A stretch of 64,000 bases of DNA from NCEH01 sp043195135. Lineage in GTDB: Bacteria > Pseudomonadota > Alphaproteobacteria > Rhizobiales > Xanthobacteraceae. Below, piece by piece: positions 8,211 to 17,155 of this stretch (positions within the stretch are counted from its first letter, which is position 1; every line of letters begins with the position of its first letter). The notes under the pieces were generated by a model that saw nothing but the letters and a program-made list of their open reading frames with translations, was not told the origin of the DNA and searched no databases. The stretch lies in the NCBI RefSeq assembly GCF_043195135.1, contig NZ_JBAFWP010000001.1; one strand, 5' to 3'. Made by a program: the position numbers and the translations under genes.

Positions 8211-9236
8211 TCACGGCGCGGGGGCGAACCCCTCCAGCACGATCTTGCCCCGCGCCCGGCCGCTTTCGAGCAGGCGGTGGGCGCGCCGCAGGTTGGCGGC
8301 ATTGATCGGGCCATAGGTTTCCGCGAGCGTCGTGCGAAGCTCGCCCGCATCCACAAGGCCGCTCACCTCGTTCAGCACGGCGTGCTGCGCCTCCATGTCC
8401 GCGGTTTCGAACATGGAGCGGGTGAACATGAATTCCCAATGCACCGACACGCTCTTGCGCTTGAAGCCGTTGATGTCGAGCGTCACCGGATCGTCGATCA
8501 GCGCGAACCGGCCCTGCGGCGCGATCAGCTCGGCGATCGCACCGAGGTGCTGGTCGGTGTTGGTGGTGGAGAAGACGAAGGCGGGTTCGCCAATGCCGAG
8601 CGCCTTCACCTGCTCCGCCAGCGGCCGGGAATGATCCACCACATGGTGCGCGCCGAGATCGCGCACCCATTGCTGCGTCTCCGGCCGTGAGGCGGTGGCG
8701 ATCACGGTGAGAGCGGTCAGCTTGCGCGCCAGTTGCACCGCGATGGAGCCGACCCCGCCCGCGCCGCCGATGATGAGGAGCGCGGGCGCAACGCCGACCA
8801 CCGGCTGCGTCACCTGAAGGCGATGAAACAGCGCTTCCCAGGCCGTGAGGGCCGTCAGCGGCAGCGCCGCCGCCTCCGCCCAGTCGAGCGTGGCGGGCTT
8901 CTTGCCGACGATCCGCTCATCCACGAGATGGAATTCGGCATTCGTGCCTTGCCGGCCCAGTGCGCCGGCATAAAAAACCGCATCGCCCGGCTTGAAGAAG
9001 CTGGCATCCGGCCCGGCTTCCACCACGATGCCCGCCGCATCCCAGCCGAGCACCTTCCATTCCCCCGCCTCGGCTCCCGCGCGGCGGCGCACCTTGGTAT
9101 CCACAGGGTTCACCGAGACGGCTTGCACCTGGACCAGCAGGTCCCGGCCCGTGGCGGTGGGGCGGGGCAGCTCGATATCGCTCAGGGCCAAGGCATCGTC
9201 GATGGGAAGGGGAAGCTGATAGCCGACGGCACGCAT
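8211..9236 (-). CDS. MDR-superfamily oxidoreductase, zinc-type ADH-like / quinone reductase-like (341 aa)
   Basis: NADPH-dependent medium-chain reductase of the quinone oxidoreductase group. The catalytic-domain start VQAVSVNPVDTKVR, WDAAGIVVEAG and the PLTALTAWEAL segment are characteristic, and the nucleotide-binding turn is GGAGGVGSIAVQLA. The cysteine and histidine ligands of zinc alcohol dehydrogenases are absent, so despite the common family name it is probably zinc-free. It is transcribed away from an HxlR regulator, with only 100 bases between them, an arrangement typical of quinone- or aldehyde-responsive regulation. Confidence 0.85.
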   Translation of the reverse strand: MRAVGYQLPLPIDDALALSDIELPRPTATGRDLLVQVQAVSVNPVDTKVRRRAGAEAGEWKVLGWDAAGIVVEAGPDASFFKPGDAVFYAGALGRQGTNAEFHLVDERIVGKKPATLDWAEAAALPLTALTAWEALFHRLQVTQPVVGVAPALLIIGGAGGVGSIAVQLARKLTALTVIATASRPETQQWVRDLGAHHVVDHSRPLAEQVKALGIGEPAFVFSTTNTDQHLGAIAELIAPQGRFALIDDPVTLDINGFKRKSVSVHWEFMFTRSMFETADMEAQHAVLNEVSGLVDAGELRTTLAETYGPINAANLRRAHRLLESGRARGKIVLEGFAPAP

Positions 9237-9314
9237 GGAAACCTCCAGTTCTGGACTGGCGCGAAAATGCTGGGTACGCTTGCCTTACACAAGAACGCAC
9301 ATAAATCGCACATA

Positions 9315-9330
9315 GTATCGAAAAGGATAC
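9315..9330. promoter_or_regulatory. Candidate HxlR operator
   Basis: The inverted repeat GTATC-N6-GATAC lies in the 100-base divergent region, seven bases from the HxlR gene start. HxlR-type regulators usually bind such short palindromes and control the divergent oxidoreductase and themselves. Assignment is by position and symmetry only. Confidence 0.4.
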
Positions 9331-9336
9331 CGTGAC

Positions 9337-9708
9337 ATGGCACGGGTGCGCCACAAGAGCCTGGATTGCAGCCCCGGCTGCGCCGTCGAAGGCACGCTGA
9401 GCCTGATCGACGGCAAATGGAAGGGCGTGATCCTCTATCACCTGTTCGAAGGCACGCTGCGGTTCAACGAACTGCGCAAGCGCCTGCCGAACGTGACCCA
9501 GCGCATGCTGACCAACCAGCTGCGCGAGCTGGAGGCGCAGCAGCTGATCGTGCGCACCATCTTTCCCGTCGTGCCGCCCAAGGTCGAATATTGCTTGTCC
9601 GCGCGCGGCCGCAGCCTGGAGCCGGTGATCATGGCGCTCAAAGCCTGGGGCGATGCCAATCTCGATCTGAGCAAGCCCATGGAACCGGCGGCCGAGGCGG
9701 CGGCCTGA
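9337..9708 (+). CDS. HxlR-family transcriptional regulator (123 aa)
   Basis: Winged-helix regulator of the HxlR/MarR-like group. The family pattern is complete: an N-terminal cysteine pair (LDCSPGCAVE), then GTLSLIDGKWKGVILYHL, GTLRFNELRKRLPNVTQRML, TNQLRELEAQQL, the wing PPKVEYCLSARG and the C-terminal dimer helix. Cysteines near the N terminus are redox or electrophile sensors in several relatives (HypR, QorR, YodB). Divergence from an MDR quinone-reductase-like gene fits a reactive-electrophile response, which is inference. Confidence 0.9.
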   Translation: MARVRHKSLDCSPGCAVEGTLSLIDGKWKGVILYHLFEGTLRFNELRKRLPNVTQRMLTNQLRELEAQQLIVRTIFPVVPPKVEYCLSARGRSLEPVIMALKAWGDANLDLSKPMEPAAEAAA

Positions 9709-9748
9709 GCCCTGGGCGGACGGGCGCGCCGGACCGCGCCGGGGGAGG

Positions 9749-11374
9749 TCAGGATTTCGACGCCCGCGCGCCGAGGACGGGGAAGGTCAATTCCACCCAA
9801 AGCCCGCCGTCCGGGCTCTGGTGCTCGACCCGCACCGGCCGCGTCGGATGCGTCGGATTATCCACGAACGCCTTTGCCTCGGCGGCCGGATCCCCGTCGC
9901 CCTGCACGATGCGCCCCTCGGTTCGCTCCACGAGGTCCGCATGGAGCAGAGGAAAGGGCATATCCCATCCTGCGCCCGGCGTTGTCTTGCCGGCGTTCTG
10001 CACCGCGGCCACCGCCTCGACCACCGGAATGGCGGCGGTGAGCCGACCGCCGACCATTTTCCGAAGGCCGAGCGGCACCAGGGTCGCATTGCGGCTGCCG
10101 TGATGGCCGACCTTGTAGAACACCACCCGGCGCAGCAGATCGTCGATGGTCACCACGCTTTCGCCGGGCCGCGCCGGCTTGGGATAATCCTGCTGGCGCC
10201 AGGACAGCCAATTGCCCACCTGCGCATCGCCGGGAAACAGCAGCACCTGCCCGTCCGGCAATTCCATCGCGAGGGCGAGGCTGGTGTTGTTGGTGTCGGA
10301 ATCCATCTTCAACGCCAAAGCTTCCGCCGCCCCCACCCAGGCATGGTCGATCCTGCGATAGGCCTGGTCCTGGTCTCGATACAGCGTCACGAGGTCAGCG
10401 CGCGGGTCATCCTTGCCCGGCGTCCCGACGTCGCCCCAGCGGTGCGGTCGGGCGAACGGCTGGTCCGCCGCCTCCCCGTCCACCGCCGAACCGGACGCAA
10501 GGCGTCGCTCGCTCGCGGCGACGGCGCTCGCCAGGGCGACCGCGTCATCGCTCTGCGTCAGATAGACTTCCTTCGCGCTGCGGGCGGAGGGCGCATCCTT
10601 CTGCAGCATCACCTCATCGCGCGGAGGACCGAGAACATAGGTCCTCAAGCCCACGCCCTCATCCCCGGCAAGCACCTGCCCCGGCGCGAGATAGGAGGTG
10701 GATGCGGCGCCCACTTTCAGCTGCATCTGCTGGATCATGCCGCGCGTCGAATTGCTGCGCGCGCGATCCGTTGCCGCCCCGGCGGCTTTCTTTGTCCGTC
10801 CGGGGTGCGCCGGCTCTTCCGGGGCAAGACCCATGAAGGCCGCGAGATCTTCGGCGATCGCCAGCCGTTGGCCGCCGGCGGCGGCGAGCTGCGGCGCCAC
10901 GGCCAGGGCCTCCGCGACCGCCGTGCGCCCCGTGTCGAGGCGCTTGCGCAGCCGCTGCGCCTGCGGGTCCGCCGGATCCTCGGTCCAGGCCATCCAGAGC
11001 CGATCGATGATTACATCCTTATCCTGGAACGTCTTCTTGGCATAATAGAAGCCGCACAGATGATCGAAGTGTTCATGAGTGAGAATCAAAAGATCGATGT
11101 GCTCGCCGGTGGTCTCGAGGATATCCGCCACGATGCGCTTGATCAGGTCCGGCCCGGCCTGCACCGCCTTCAGCCGCGCCGCGCCCACCTTTGCCAGCAC
11201 CTGCGGCGAAACTTTGCCGACAAGCTCGTCGCCGGCGGACACGTTCTGCAAAACCCCGCAGTCGATCAGCGCATATTTCGTTTCGCCGCCGATGCAGGTC
11301 GTCAGCAGGAAGCAATCGCCCAATATTCCGCGATACATGCGCACCTTGACGAAATCCGCTGTCGCCTCCGCCAT
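9749..11374 (-). CDS. ComEC-like metallo-beta-lactamase-fold hydrolase, cassette A (541 aa)
   Basis: Soluble MBL-fold protein without signal peptide. The metal-binding motif is HEHFDH (residues 100-105), the N-terminal strand carries YRGILGDCFLL and LIDCG, a further ligand segment is LLFPGDAQ, and the late motif KVGHHGSRNAT is the GHHGS signature of ComEC/Rec2-type MBL domains. A long variable insertion of about 250 residues separates the first and second halves. It starts two bases after the stop of the peptidase gene, so the two are translationally coupled. A paralogue (21824-23188) follows a related peptidase. Substrate is unknown; nuclease or phosphodiesterase activity is typical of the fold. 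Confidence 0.8.
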   Translation of the reverse strand: MAEATADFVKVRMYRGILGDCFLLTTCIGGETKYALIDCGVLQNVSAGDELVGKVSPQVLAKVGAARLKAVQAGPDLIKRIVADILETTGEHIDLLILTHEHFDHLCGFYYAKKTFQDKDVIIDRLWMAWTEDPADPQAQRLRKRLDTGRTAVAEALAVAPQLAAAGGQRLAIAEDLAAFMGLAPEEPAHPGRTKKAAGAATDRARSNSTRGMIQQMQLKVGAASTSYLAPGQVLAGDEGVGLRTYVLGPPRDEVMLQKDAPSARSAKEVYLTQSDDAVALASAVAASERRLASGSAVDGEAADQPFARPHRWGDVGTPGKDDPRADLVTLYRDQDQAYRRIDHAWVGAAEALALKMDSDTNNTSLALAMELPDGQVLLFPGDAQVGNWLSWRQQDYPKPARPGESVVTIDDLLRRVVFYKVGHHGSRNATLVPLGLRKMVGGRLTAAIPVVEAVAAVQNAGKTTPGAGWDMPFPLLHADLVERTEGRIVQGDGDPAAEAKAFVDNPTHPTRPVRVEHQSPDGGLWVELTFPVLGARASKS

Positions 11375-11376
11375 GG

Positions 11377-13284
11377 CTAGACCCCCCGATGAAGCATGGC
11401 GAACGGCTCGTCGAGGAAGGCGCCGCTGCCATAGGTGGCGCCCAGCGGCCCGCCGCGCCGGTGGGCGGCCAGGAAGGCGCGATGATCGTTGAGCCGCGCC
11501 TCGTCATCGATCCGCTTTCGCACCACATAGCGAAGTTTCCGGCTGCGCAGGTCGAAGATCATGGTCGCCCCGCCGCGGAAGATGAAATCGCCGGGGCGAT
11601 AGGGCTTATGTCCCCAATCCTGGTCGTCCTGGACCTTGGGATCGAAGAAGCCGCGGCGCTCCTGCGTCACCTCGATGATCAGCTGCCTTATATCCTGGCC
11701 ATCGGGGCCGGCGCGTCGGGTGGTGCGCACCTGCTGGATTTCCGCCGGCGGCAGCTTGCGAATCAGCCTGCCTTTCCCATCGGGACGAAAGAGGATGGTT
11801 TTCAGCGGGCCCTTTTCCGGCATCAGATCCTCCCGGAAGATGACGCCGCAGGCCTTTTGCCAATCTATGTCCTTCTTGTCCCCGTCGTAATCCTCGCTTT
11901 CGAAAAACCAATCCTCGACCGCTGCAATATTCGCCGCCACCCGCTGCGCCGCGTCCGTGCGCTTGAAGACCGGGTCAAGCTGAAGCCCGGGAATGTCATC
12001 CAGCTCCAGGACATTCTCCGGCCGCTCCCACAACAGACTGTCCACGGCGAGCGAAAGGCAGTTCTCCGGCACGATGCCGCGGCAGCGGAACGCTTCCACC
12101 AGCGCGACGCGATAGCCGAAGGGATCGTCCGGCACGAGGTCGGCATCGGCGGTGACGAGGGCGCGGAGAAACTCGCCGAAACGCACGTCCACCGGCGGGA
12201 GATAATCCAGCGCGCGAATGCACATGCGCATCACATGGTCGGCCGCCTTCACCGCTTCTCGGGTCAGGCGGGCGGTCAGGTCCGGATGCAATTCGCGCCG
12301 CGCGCCCCGGTCGATGCCGATATTGGCGATGCGCAGCAGGTCGGCCGTGCGACGCCTATAAATGGTGAGAAACGCATCGAACACCGCCGACACGAGCACC
12401 GCGCCGCGCGCGTGCGGCTCGGTGATGCCATCGAGCGCATTCGGATCCGGGGTGCCGCCCATGTCCACATCGATCGCTTCGCGCAAGGCGCCCGGCCGGC
12501 CGATGGCGGCGCCGAACTGCCGCGCGAGGCCGCTCATCAAGGTGCGCTCGTCGAGATTGCCGCCGTGGACGGAAATCGCGTCATGCACCGCCTCGCTGAG
12601 GGTGAAGTGGGACAGCAGCGCGACGATATCGGCGAACGCCTCATGGAAGGCGAGGCTGTCGATGCTGGTCGGCTCGACATAATAACGGTGCAGGCCGTCG
12701 ACGATGGCATGGGTGGTTTCGTGCGCGATCACATCGTGGGACAAGGCGGTGAACACCCAGCTCGCCCCGGCATTCAAGGTCGAACTCTTGAAATAGCCGA
12801 ACAGAAGCGCCTTTTGTGTCGGACTATAATAGGCATTTGCTTCCCGCAGCGCATGCGGATAGATGCGCAGCCGGTCGACGGGAACGAAAGCGCCCTTCTC
12901 GTTGCGGCGGGGCGACCAGAAGACCGTGCGGCCGAGCGCGCGCTCGAAGGTCTTGATGGTCTTCATGGCCACCGCGAACACCATCTGCTGGTGGAACCGC
13001 GGATCGCCCTCCGACGGCGCGAGCCCGTCCTGTGCCAGAAGGAACGGGTTGTTCAGATCGACCGGCTCATAGAATTGCTCGCTGACCGGATCAAAATCGA
13101 TCACTTCGAGATAGGTATTGACCGGGCCCGGGCTCAGCTCTTCGTCGAGTTCTTCCGCTTCCCACGGCAGGGAAATGACCGCGACATTCACCCCCGCCGT
13201 CTCGACGCGGGTCGAGGCTTGCGGATCGAACGCATAGACGCGCAGCCGCCGCAACGCCGGCGTCGGATAGGAGGCAGGTGTCAT
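11377..13284 (-). CDS. Gluzincin (M4-like) metallopeptidase, cassette A (635 aa)
   Basis: Predicted zinc peptidase of the thermolysin-like type. The zinc site is HETTH (residues 188-192), and the third ligand is the glutamate in HEAFADI (E215), the same helix that carries NEA-x-SD in M4 enzymes. There is no signal peptide or obvious propeptide, unlike secreted thermolysins, so it may act in the cytoplasm or leave by another route. The C-terminal 150 residues form a beta-rich part (FIFRGGATMIFDLRSRKLRY) with a counterpart in the cassette B enzyme. It lies between the patatin-like and MBL genes on the same strand. Confidence 0.8.
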   Translation of the reverse strand: MTPASYPTPALRRLRVYAFDPQASTRVETAGVNVAVISLPWEAEELDEELSPGPVNTYLEVIDFDPVSEQFYEPVDLNNPFLLAQDGLAPSEGDPRFHQQMVFAVAMKTIKTFERALGRTVFWSPRRNEKGAFVPVDRLRIYPHALREANAYYSPTQKALLFGYFKSSTLNAGASWVFTALSHDVIAHETTHAIVDGLHRYYVEPTSIDSLAFHEAFADIVALLSHFTLSEAVHDAISVHGGNLDERTLMSGLARQFGAAIGRPGALREAIDVDMGGTPDPNALDGITEPHARGAVLVSAVFDAFLTIYRRRTADLLRIANIGIDRGARRELHPDLTARLTREAVKAADHVMRMCIRALDYLPPVDVRFGEFLRALVTADADLVPDDPFGYRVALVEAFRCRGIVPENCLSLAVDSLLWERPENVLELDDIPGLQLDPVFKRTDAAQRVAANIAAVEDWFFESEDYDGDKKDIDWQKACGVIFREDLMPEKGPLKTILFRPDGKGRLIRKLPPAEIQQVRTTRRAGPDGQDIRQLIIEVTQERRGFFDPKVQDDQDWGHKPYRPGDFIFRGGATMIFDLRSRKLRYVVRKRIDDEARLNDHRAFLAAHRRGGPLGATYGSGAFLDEPFAMLHRGV

Positions 13285-13427
13285 AGGCCCATCCCCGCGA
13301 CCTTTTCTATCGTTCGCTCACATGTTCCCCACGCCAAGAATACACGCATTTGGTGCATTTGCGAGCCCGATTTCCGTTGCGGGAGCCCTCGGTCGCGAGC
13401 CGGGAAAAATCCCCGGCGCCCACGGGC

Positions 13428-14549
13428 CTACGCGAGCGGATATTGGGGCAGGGGCAAGGCGGCCGGCGCGGGGGCGCCGGTGACGACGAACGAGCGCAAC
13501 GCCACGTCCATCATCAGCCAGCCCCAATTGATCAGGCGCCCCTGCTCCTGGTCCGAGAACGGGTTGAGGCGGGTGCGCAGGCGCGCCAGGCTCGCCGTCA
13601 GCGCCGGGTCCGCGCGCAGAATCTGCGGCGCCGGATAGGCGGCGGGCGTGCCGTCGATGCCGCAGAAGGCCACCGCCCGGTGCTCGGCGTCGCAGCGCGC
13701 GAACAGCAGGCGCTTGCGCAGGCCGCGGGCCTGATCCGTGGCGATATCGAGCGCCCGCATGAGTTGTGCCGACCAAAGCGTGTTCGCCGCTTCCTCCAGT
13801 CCGAACGGCGCCCCGGCATCGCTCACGATGACCGGGTTGAAATCGTCGATCGTCTCCAGGCCGAGATTGTCGTAGGCGCCGCCGTCGGTAAGGTTCAGCG
13901 CCTTGCCATACGCGGGATCGCCATGATGGATCGCGCCGGGAAGCGCCTGCCACGCCTGCGGATCCACCGCGATCTCCACCGGCGAGAGGACCGGGGGAAA
14001 GGCGCTGGAGGCGGCCACCGCGACGGCGAGCCGGATGACGGGATGTGCAATCTGGCCGATGGTATAGTCTGCGAGCCGCAGTTTCTGCATGCGCACGAGC
14101 CGGCCGGTCTGCAAATTCGTGGCATTGAACACGAATTGCGGCAGATCCGGCAGATCCTGCAAGGTGATGCCGCCGAACATCTCGTCATAGCTGTCGGCCA
14201 GCACATCGCCGACCGACTTCCCCGGCAGCAGCGCGCCCCATCCGAGCGCCATTGTATCGATGGAGCGGCTGCAGAAGCTGCGCAGCGGGGCGATGACTTC
14301 GCGCTCAAGATTGGTGATCACGCCGTCCTTCACCTCCAGGCGCGGCCACGCCGCCGCCAGCATGCCATTGGCGATGGCGCCGCCGGAGACGCTGGAGATG
14401 CGCGTGATGCGGGTCAGCACGCCGAGTTCGTTGAGGCGGGTGAGCGCGCCGCAATGAAACAGCACCGCGCGAAATCCCCCGCCCGACAAGGCCAGGGCGG
14501 GCGTCGCCCGATCCAGGCTCTGCGCCGCGGTGCCGGCCCCGTCCGTCAT
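13428..14549 (-). CDS. Patatin-like phospholipase (373 aa)
   Basis: Predicted lipid acyl hydrolase. The glycine-rich oxyanion loop is LSGGGFRAVLFHCG (residues 21-34), the nucleophile elbow is SSVSGGA with S55, and the catalytic aspartate is in TDGGAYDNLG (D222), so the Ser-Asp dyad is intact. The first elbow position is serine rather than glycine, as in several bacterial patatins. No signal peptide is visible. I chose the ATG at 14549 because a longer frame runs back into the membrane-protein gene. It is 35 bases downstream of that gene and 143 bases upstream of the peptidase gene, so one transcript is plausible. Confidence 0.85.
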   Translation of the reverse strand: MTDGAGTAAQSLDRATPALALSGGGFRAVLFHCGALTRLNELGVLTRITRISSVSGGAIANGMLAAAWPRLEVKDGVITNLEREVIAPLRSFCSRSIDTMALGWGALLPGKSVGDVLADSYDEMFGGITLQDLPDLPQFVFNATNLQTGRLVRMQKLRLADYTIGQIAHPVIRLAVAVAASSAFPPVLSPVEIAVDPQAWQALPGAIHHGDPAYGKALNLTDGGAYDNLGLETIDDFNPVIVSDAGAPFGLEEAANTLWSAQLMRALDIATDQARGLRKRLLFARCDAEHRAVAFCGIDGTPAAYPAPQILRADPALTASLARLRTRLNPFSDQEQGRLINWGWLMMDVALRSFVVTGAPAPAALPLPQYPLA

Positions 14550-14584
14550 GGCGTGTTCCCTGCTCTGAAATTCCTGGCCACGGA

Positions 14585-15409
14585 TCACGCCGTGTGGACG
14601 AAATCGATGATCGAGCGGCCCGCGAAGCGGCCCGTATAGATGGTCTCGGCGACCGGCACGGGCGCTGCGTCCGCATCCTCCGCCGGCAGCCGATAGCGCA
14701 CCGAGATGCAATAGACGGTGGCGCCCGCCTCCACGGTGCGGCCGCCATACATGGGCACGCGCGCCGGATCGGCGAAGAACAGGCCGCTCAGGCGCTGCCA
14801 CACGGATCGCCCTTGGCCGATCACCCCGACGAGGGCCGGGGCGGCGCGCAGCTCCGGCGCGGGATCGGCGAGCGTGTCGAAATGGACCGTGACCTCACCG
14901 ACCGCCCGCTTGCGGACGATGCGGACCGACACCCAGGCCTTGTCCTCCGGCGGCTTGCGGGTCGCCGCCTCGGGCTCGACCGGGGGCCGCAGGCCCAGCG
15001 CCTTGAACAATTCATAGACCGCCGCGCTACCTCCGGCGAGCACCAGCGCGGACAGCAGCCGGGACATCCCATCGCCTGCGCCCGTGCCGCCGGAGAGCAC
15101 CACGATCTGCTGGAAGATGTCGTATTTGAACGTCACCACCACGGCATAGCCGACCGCCGCCATCACCAGGGTCTTGACCGCGCGGCCGTTGAAGAATTCG
15201 CGGTACAGGCGCCAGTTGAAGATCGCGGTGAGCGCGGATTCCATCAAGGTGGCCACCACGAACAGGCCGACCAGCTTCGTCCCCAGCACCGGCAGCGCGT
15301 CCGCCACCCCGCCCTGCGCGTAAGCGGGCTGCGCACCGAGCAGCAGCACGGCGCCCGCGGCGAGGGTGTTCGCGATACCCGCAGATATGGCCTTTTCCCG
15401 CCCCCTCAT
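14585..15409 (-). CDS. Membrane protein of unknown function with signal peptide (274 aa)
   Basis: No recognised family. The N terminus (about residues 1-31, ending QPAYAQG) looks like a cleavable signal peptide. Hydrophobic segments follow around 40-60 (LVGLFVVATLMESALTAIF), 80-100 (VMAAVGYAVVVTFKY) and 115-135. The C-terminal half from about residue 150 is soluble and beta-rich (WVSVRIVRKRAVGEVTVHFD) and ends near FAGRSIIDFVHTA. Position between a peptidoglycan hydrolase and a patatin suggests it anchors or exports other products of the cluster, which is inference. Confidence 0.6.
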   Translation of the reverse strand: MRGREKAISAGIANTLAAGAVLLLGAQPAYAQGGVADALPVLGTKLVGLFVVATLMESALTAIFNWRLYREFFNGRAVKTLVMAAVGYAVVVTFKYDIFQQIVVLSGGTGAGDGMSRLLSALVLAGGSAAVYELFKALGLRPPVEPEAATRKPPEDKAWVSVRIVRKRAVGEVTVHFDTLADPAPELRAAPALVGVIGQGRSVWQRLSGLFFADPARVPMYGGRTVEAGATVYCISVRYRLPAEDADAAPVPVAETIYTGRFAGRSIIDFVHTA

Positions 15410-15421
15410 GATGATCCCCCT

Positions 15422-15622
15422 TCAGACCGTGAAGCCCTTCATCACGCCGCTCGCCTTCAGCTTGGCCACGCCGGCGTCCACGGTGTCGATGCGGGAACGG
15501 CAGTCCCGCCGGCCGATCTGCTTCAGGCCCGCCTCCGGCTTCCCCGAGGCCAGGGCGGCGCTGATCTCCCGATAGCTGCCGCGCCCCTGGTGCAATATAT
15601 CGAGAATCCAGAGCGCGACGAC
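15422..15622 (-). other. 66-codon open segment in frame after the peptidoglycan hydrolase stop
   Basis: Directly after the UGA at 15625-15623 the same frame stays open for 66 codons, reading VVALWILDILHQGRG and later DTVDAGVAKLKASGVMKGFTV-like text, then stops 12 bases before the next gene's ATG. Composition is protein-like. There is no ATG or GTG start and no ribosome binding site near the only TTG (15595). It is either a C-terminal extension lost to a nonsense mutation, a readthrough product, or a tiny gene with a poor start. Confidence 0.4.
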
Positions 15623-17155
15623 TCAATCGTCCCCAGTAAATTGCGAGATACTTTTCTTTGCAAGCCTGATGTTTTCCTTGCACTGGTCGATGAACACGCT
15701 GATCTGGATTTCCTTCGTCGCAGGATCGAGACGCAACCAGTTGATCAGCCGCGCCGACGCTGAAAGCTCCGCCGCATCGATCTGCGTCGCCGAGGGATTG
15801 AGATAGGCCATGAGATGGACGAGTTGCACGTCCGGCTTCCCGTTCGGCCGCACCAGCCGCACTTCTTCTTCAAGATCCTTGAAACCTTCGCCTGTGTCCA
15901 GATGAACGGTCGTCTTTCCGGCGGCATTCTTGCGCAATGAAAGTTCCGGAAAGTGCTTCGCGGCATCGGCAAGCGCCAGCAGGCGGCGAAGATAGATGAT
16001 GAAATTTTTCCTTGGTGTGTGAGCCGCCAATTGCGGGGCGCCGAAGGTGAAGGCCGCCCGGTCATAGGTGTTCAACGTGGCGAAGCGCGCACCACCCTCG
16101 GCGGAAAGTGTCGGCGCGATAAAATAGGCCCATTGGCCGAGACCGGGGAAGTTATCCGCGGCATAGGTTCCGAACTGCTGCGTATCGCGGATCGCGGTCT
16201 TGCCCTGGAACAAGCCGAGCCGCCACATATCGTCGATATAATCGTCGATGGATGCGAAATTGAAGGCGAAGCCCGAAGCGGTCGTCGCCTTGAATGTCGT
16301 GCCGGTCTGGGCAATGCCGACGATGCCGTCGAAGGCGGCCGGCGTCGCCGGCAGCGGAATCACATCCGGCCCGCGCGGGGATTGGATCTGCTTGAAGTCG
16401 CGATCGTCCGCTGCCGCCGGCGCGATCGGGTAGGAAAGGCCCAGGGCCTTGGCCGTGTTGGGGCCCACCACACCGTCCACCTCCAGGCCTTTCATCACCT
16501 GGAACGACAGGACGGCCGCGCTCGTCAGCGGGCCAAACGCGCCGTCGATCGGCCCGGGATCCACCCCGTTGCGCGCCAGCGCGCGCTGCAGGGCGACCAC
16601 CACGGCGCCCTTGAAAAAGGGCCGGCGCAGCCAGAGATAGCCGGCAGGCAGCGTTGCCGCCGCCGGGGTGGCGACCGCATCCGGCAGGGTCTCGCCGGTT
16701 TCATATTCGACGCCGGGAAGCAACCAGCCGATGCTCCAGGGGCGCGTCGCGGCCCGATCGAAAATGCCGACGCCATAGGCCGCGCCCCGCGCCTCCAGCG
16801 TACGGTCATTGTCCCCCATGGCGAACGCCACATGGCCGGTCTTGCCCGGCCCCGGCGCGCGGATGAGGGCTGCGCCGGGGATCTTCAGCGCTTCCTGCCG
16901 GGAAATGGCGGTGCCGGCCTTGCGGGCCTCCGCATACCAGTAACCGGAATAGGGATCGGCCTCCGACAGGCTCCGCGTCGTTCCGGCGCCGTAGATCCGG
17001 CCATAGGCCTGATAGGCGCACCAGGAGGTGAATTCCGCGCAATCCCACGGACCGGCCCAATTCGGATTATTGAGAGGCACCCGCGCGCCCCAGACATATT
17101 TCTGGCCGACACGCGTCTTGCCGATATCGATCACATCCTGGCCAAGGTTTCCCAT
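15623..17155 (-). CDS. Peptidoglycan hydrolase: NlpC/P60- or CHAP-like domain plus PG-binding domain (510 aa)
   Basis: Predicted cell-wall amidase/endopeptidase. Residues about 1-150 form a papain-like domain: GQKYVWGARVP, the nucleophile in GPWDCAEFTSW (C39) and the histidine in GKTGHVAFAMGD (H108). Residues 172-240 are a peptidoglycan-binding domain (LQRALARNGVDPGPIDGAFG, VDGVVGPNTAKAL). The C-terminal 250 residues (WAYFIAPTLSAEGG, FTFGAPQLAAHTP) resemble a second lytic, muramidase-like domain, but I cannot name it. I prefer the ATG at 17155; an in-frame TTG at 17224 adds 23 residues. There is no signal peptide, so export or self-targeting is unexplained. Confidence 0.7.
   Translation of the reverse strand: MGNLGQDVIDIGKTRVGQKYVWGARVPLNNPNWAGPWDCAEFTSWCAYQAYGRIYGAGTTRSLSEADPYSGYWYAEARKAGTAISRQEALKIPGAALIRAPGPGKTGHVAFAMGDNDRTLEARGAAYGVGIFDRAATRPWSIGWLLPGVEYETGETLPDAVATPAAATLPAGYLWLRRPFFKGAVVVALQRALARNGVDPGPIDGAFGPLTSAAVLSFQVMKGLEVDGVVGPNTAKALGLSYPIAPAAADDRDFKQIQSPRGPDVIPLPATPAAFDGIVGIAQTGTTFKATTASGFAFNFASIDDYIDDMWRLGLFQGKTAIRDTQQFGTYAADNFPGLGQWAYFIAPTLSAEGGARFATLNTYDRAAFTFGAPQLAAHTPRKNFIIYLRRLLALADAAKHFPELSLRKNAAGKTTVHLDTGEGFKDLEEEVRLVRPNGKPDVQLVHLMAYLNPSATQIDAAELSASARLINWLRLDPATKEIQISVFIDQCKENIRLAKKSISQFTGDD

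Noticed and set aside
8211..9236. Zinc-dependent alcohol dehydrogenase activity for the MDR gene
   Set aside because: Neither the catalytic Cys/His nor the structural four-cysteine lobe is present, so it is better treated as a quinone-reductase-like enzyme.
11389..13638. A 749-codon frame antisense to the cassette A peptidase
   Set aside because: Its sequence is His/Arg/Gly-rich shadow text, while the opposite strand has zinc-site motifs conserved in a paralogue.
15623..15625. UGA read as selenocysteine
   Set aside because: No SECIS-like hairpin stands out after the codon and the protein family does not use selenocysteine. Nonsense mutation, readthrough or a normal stop is simpler.
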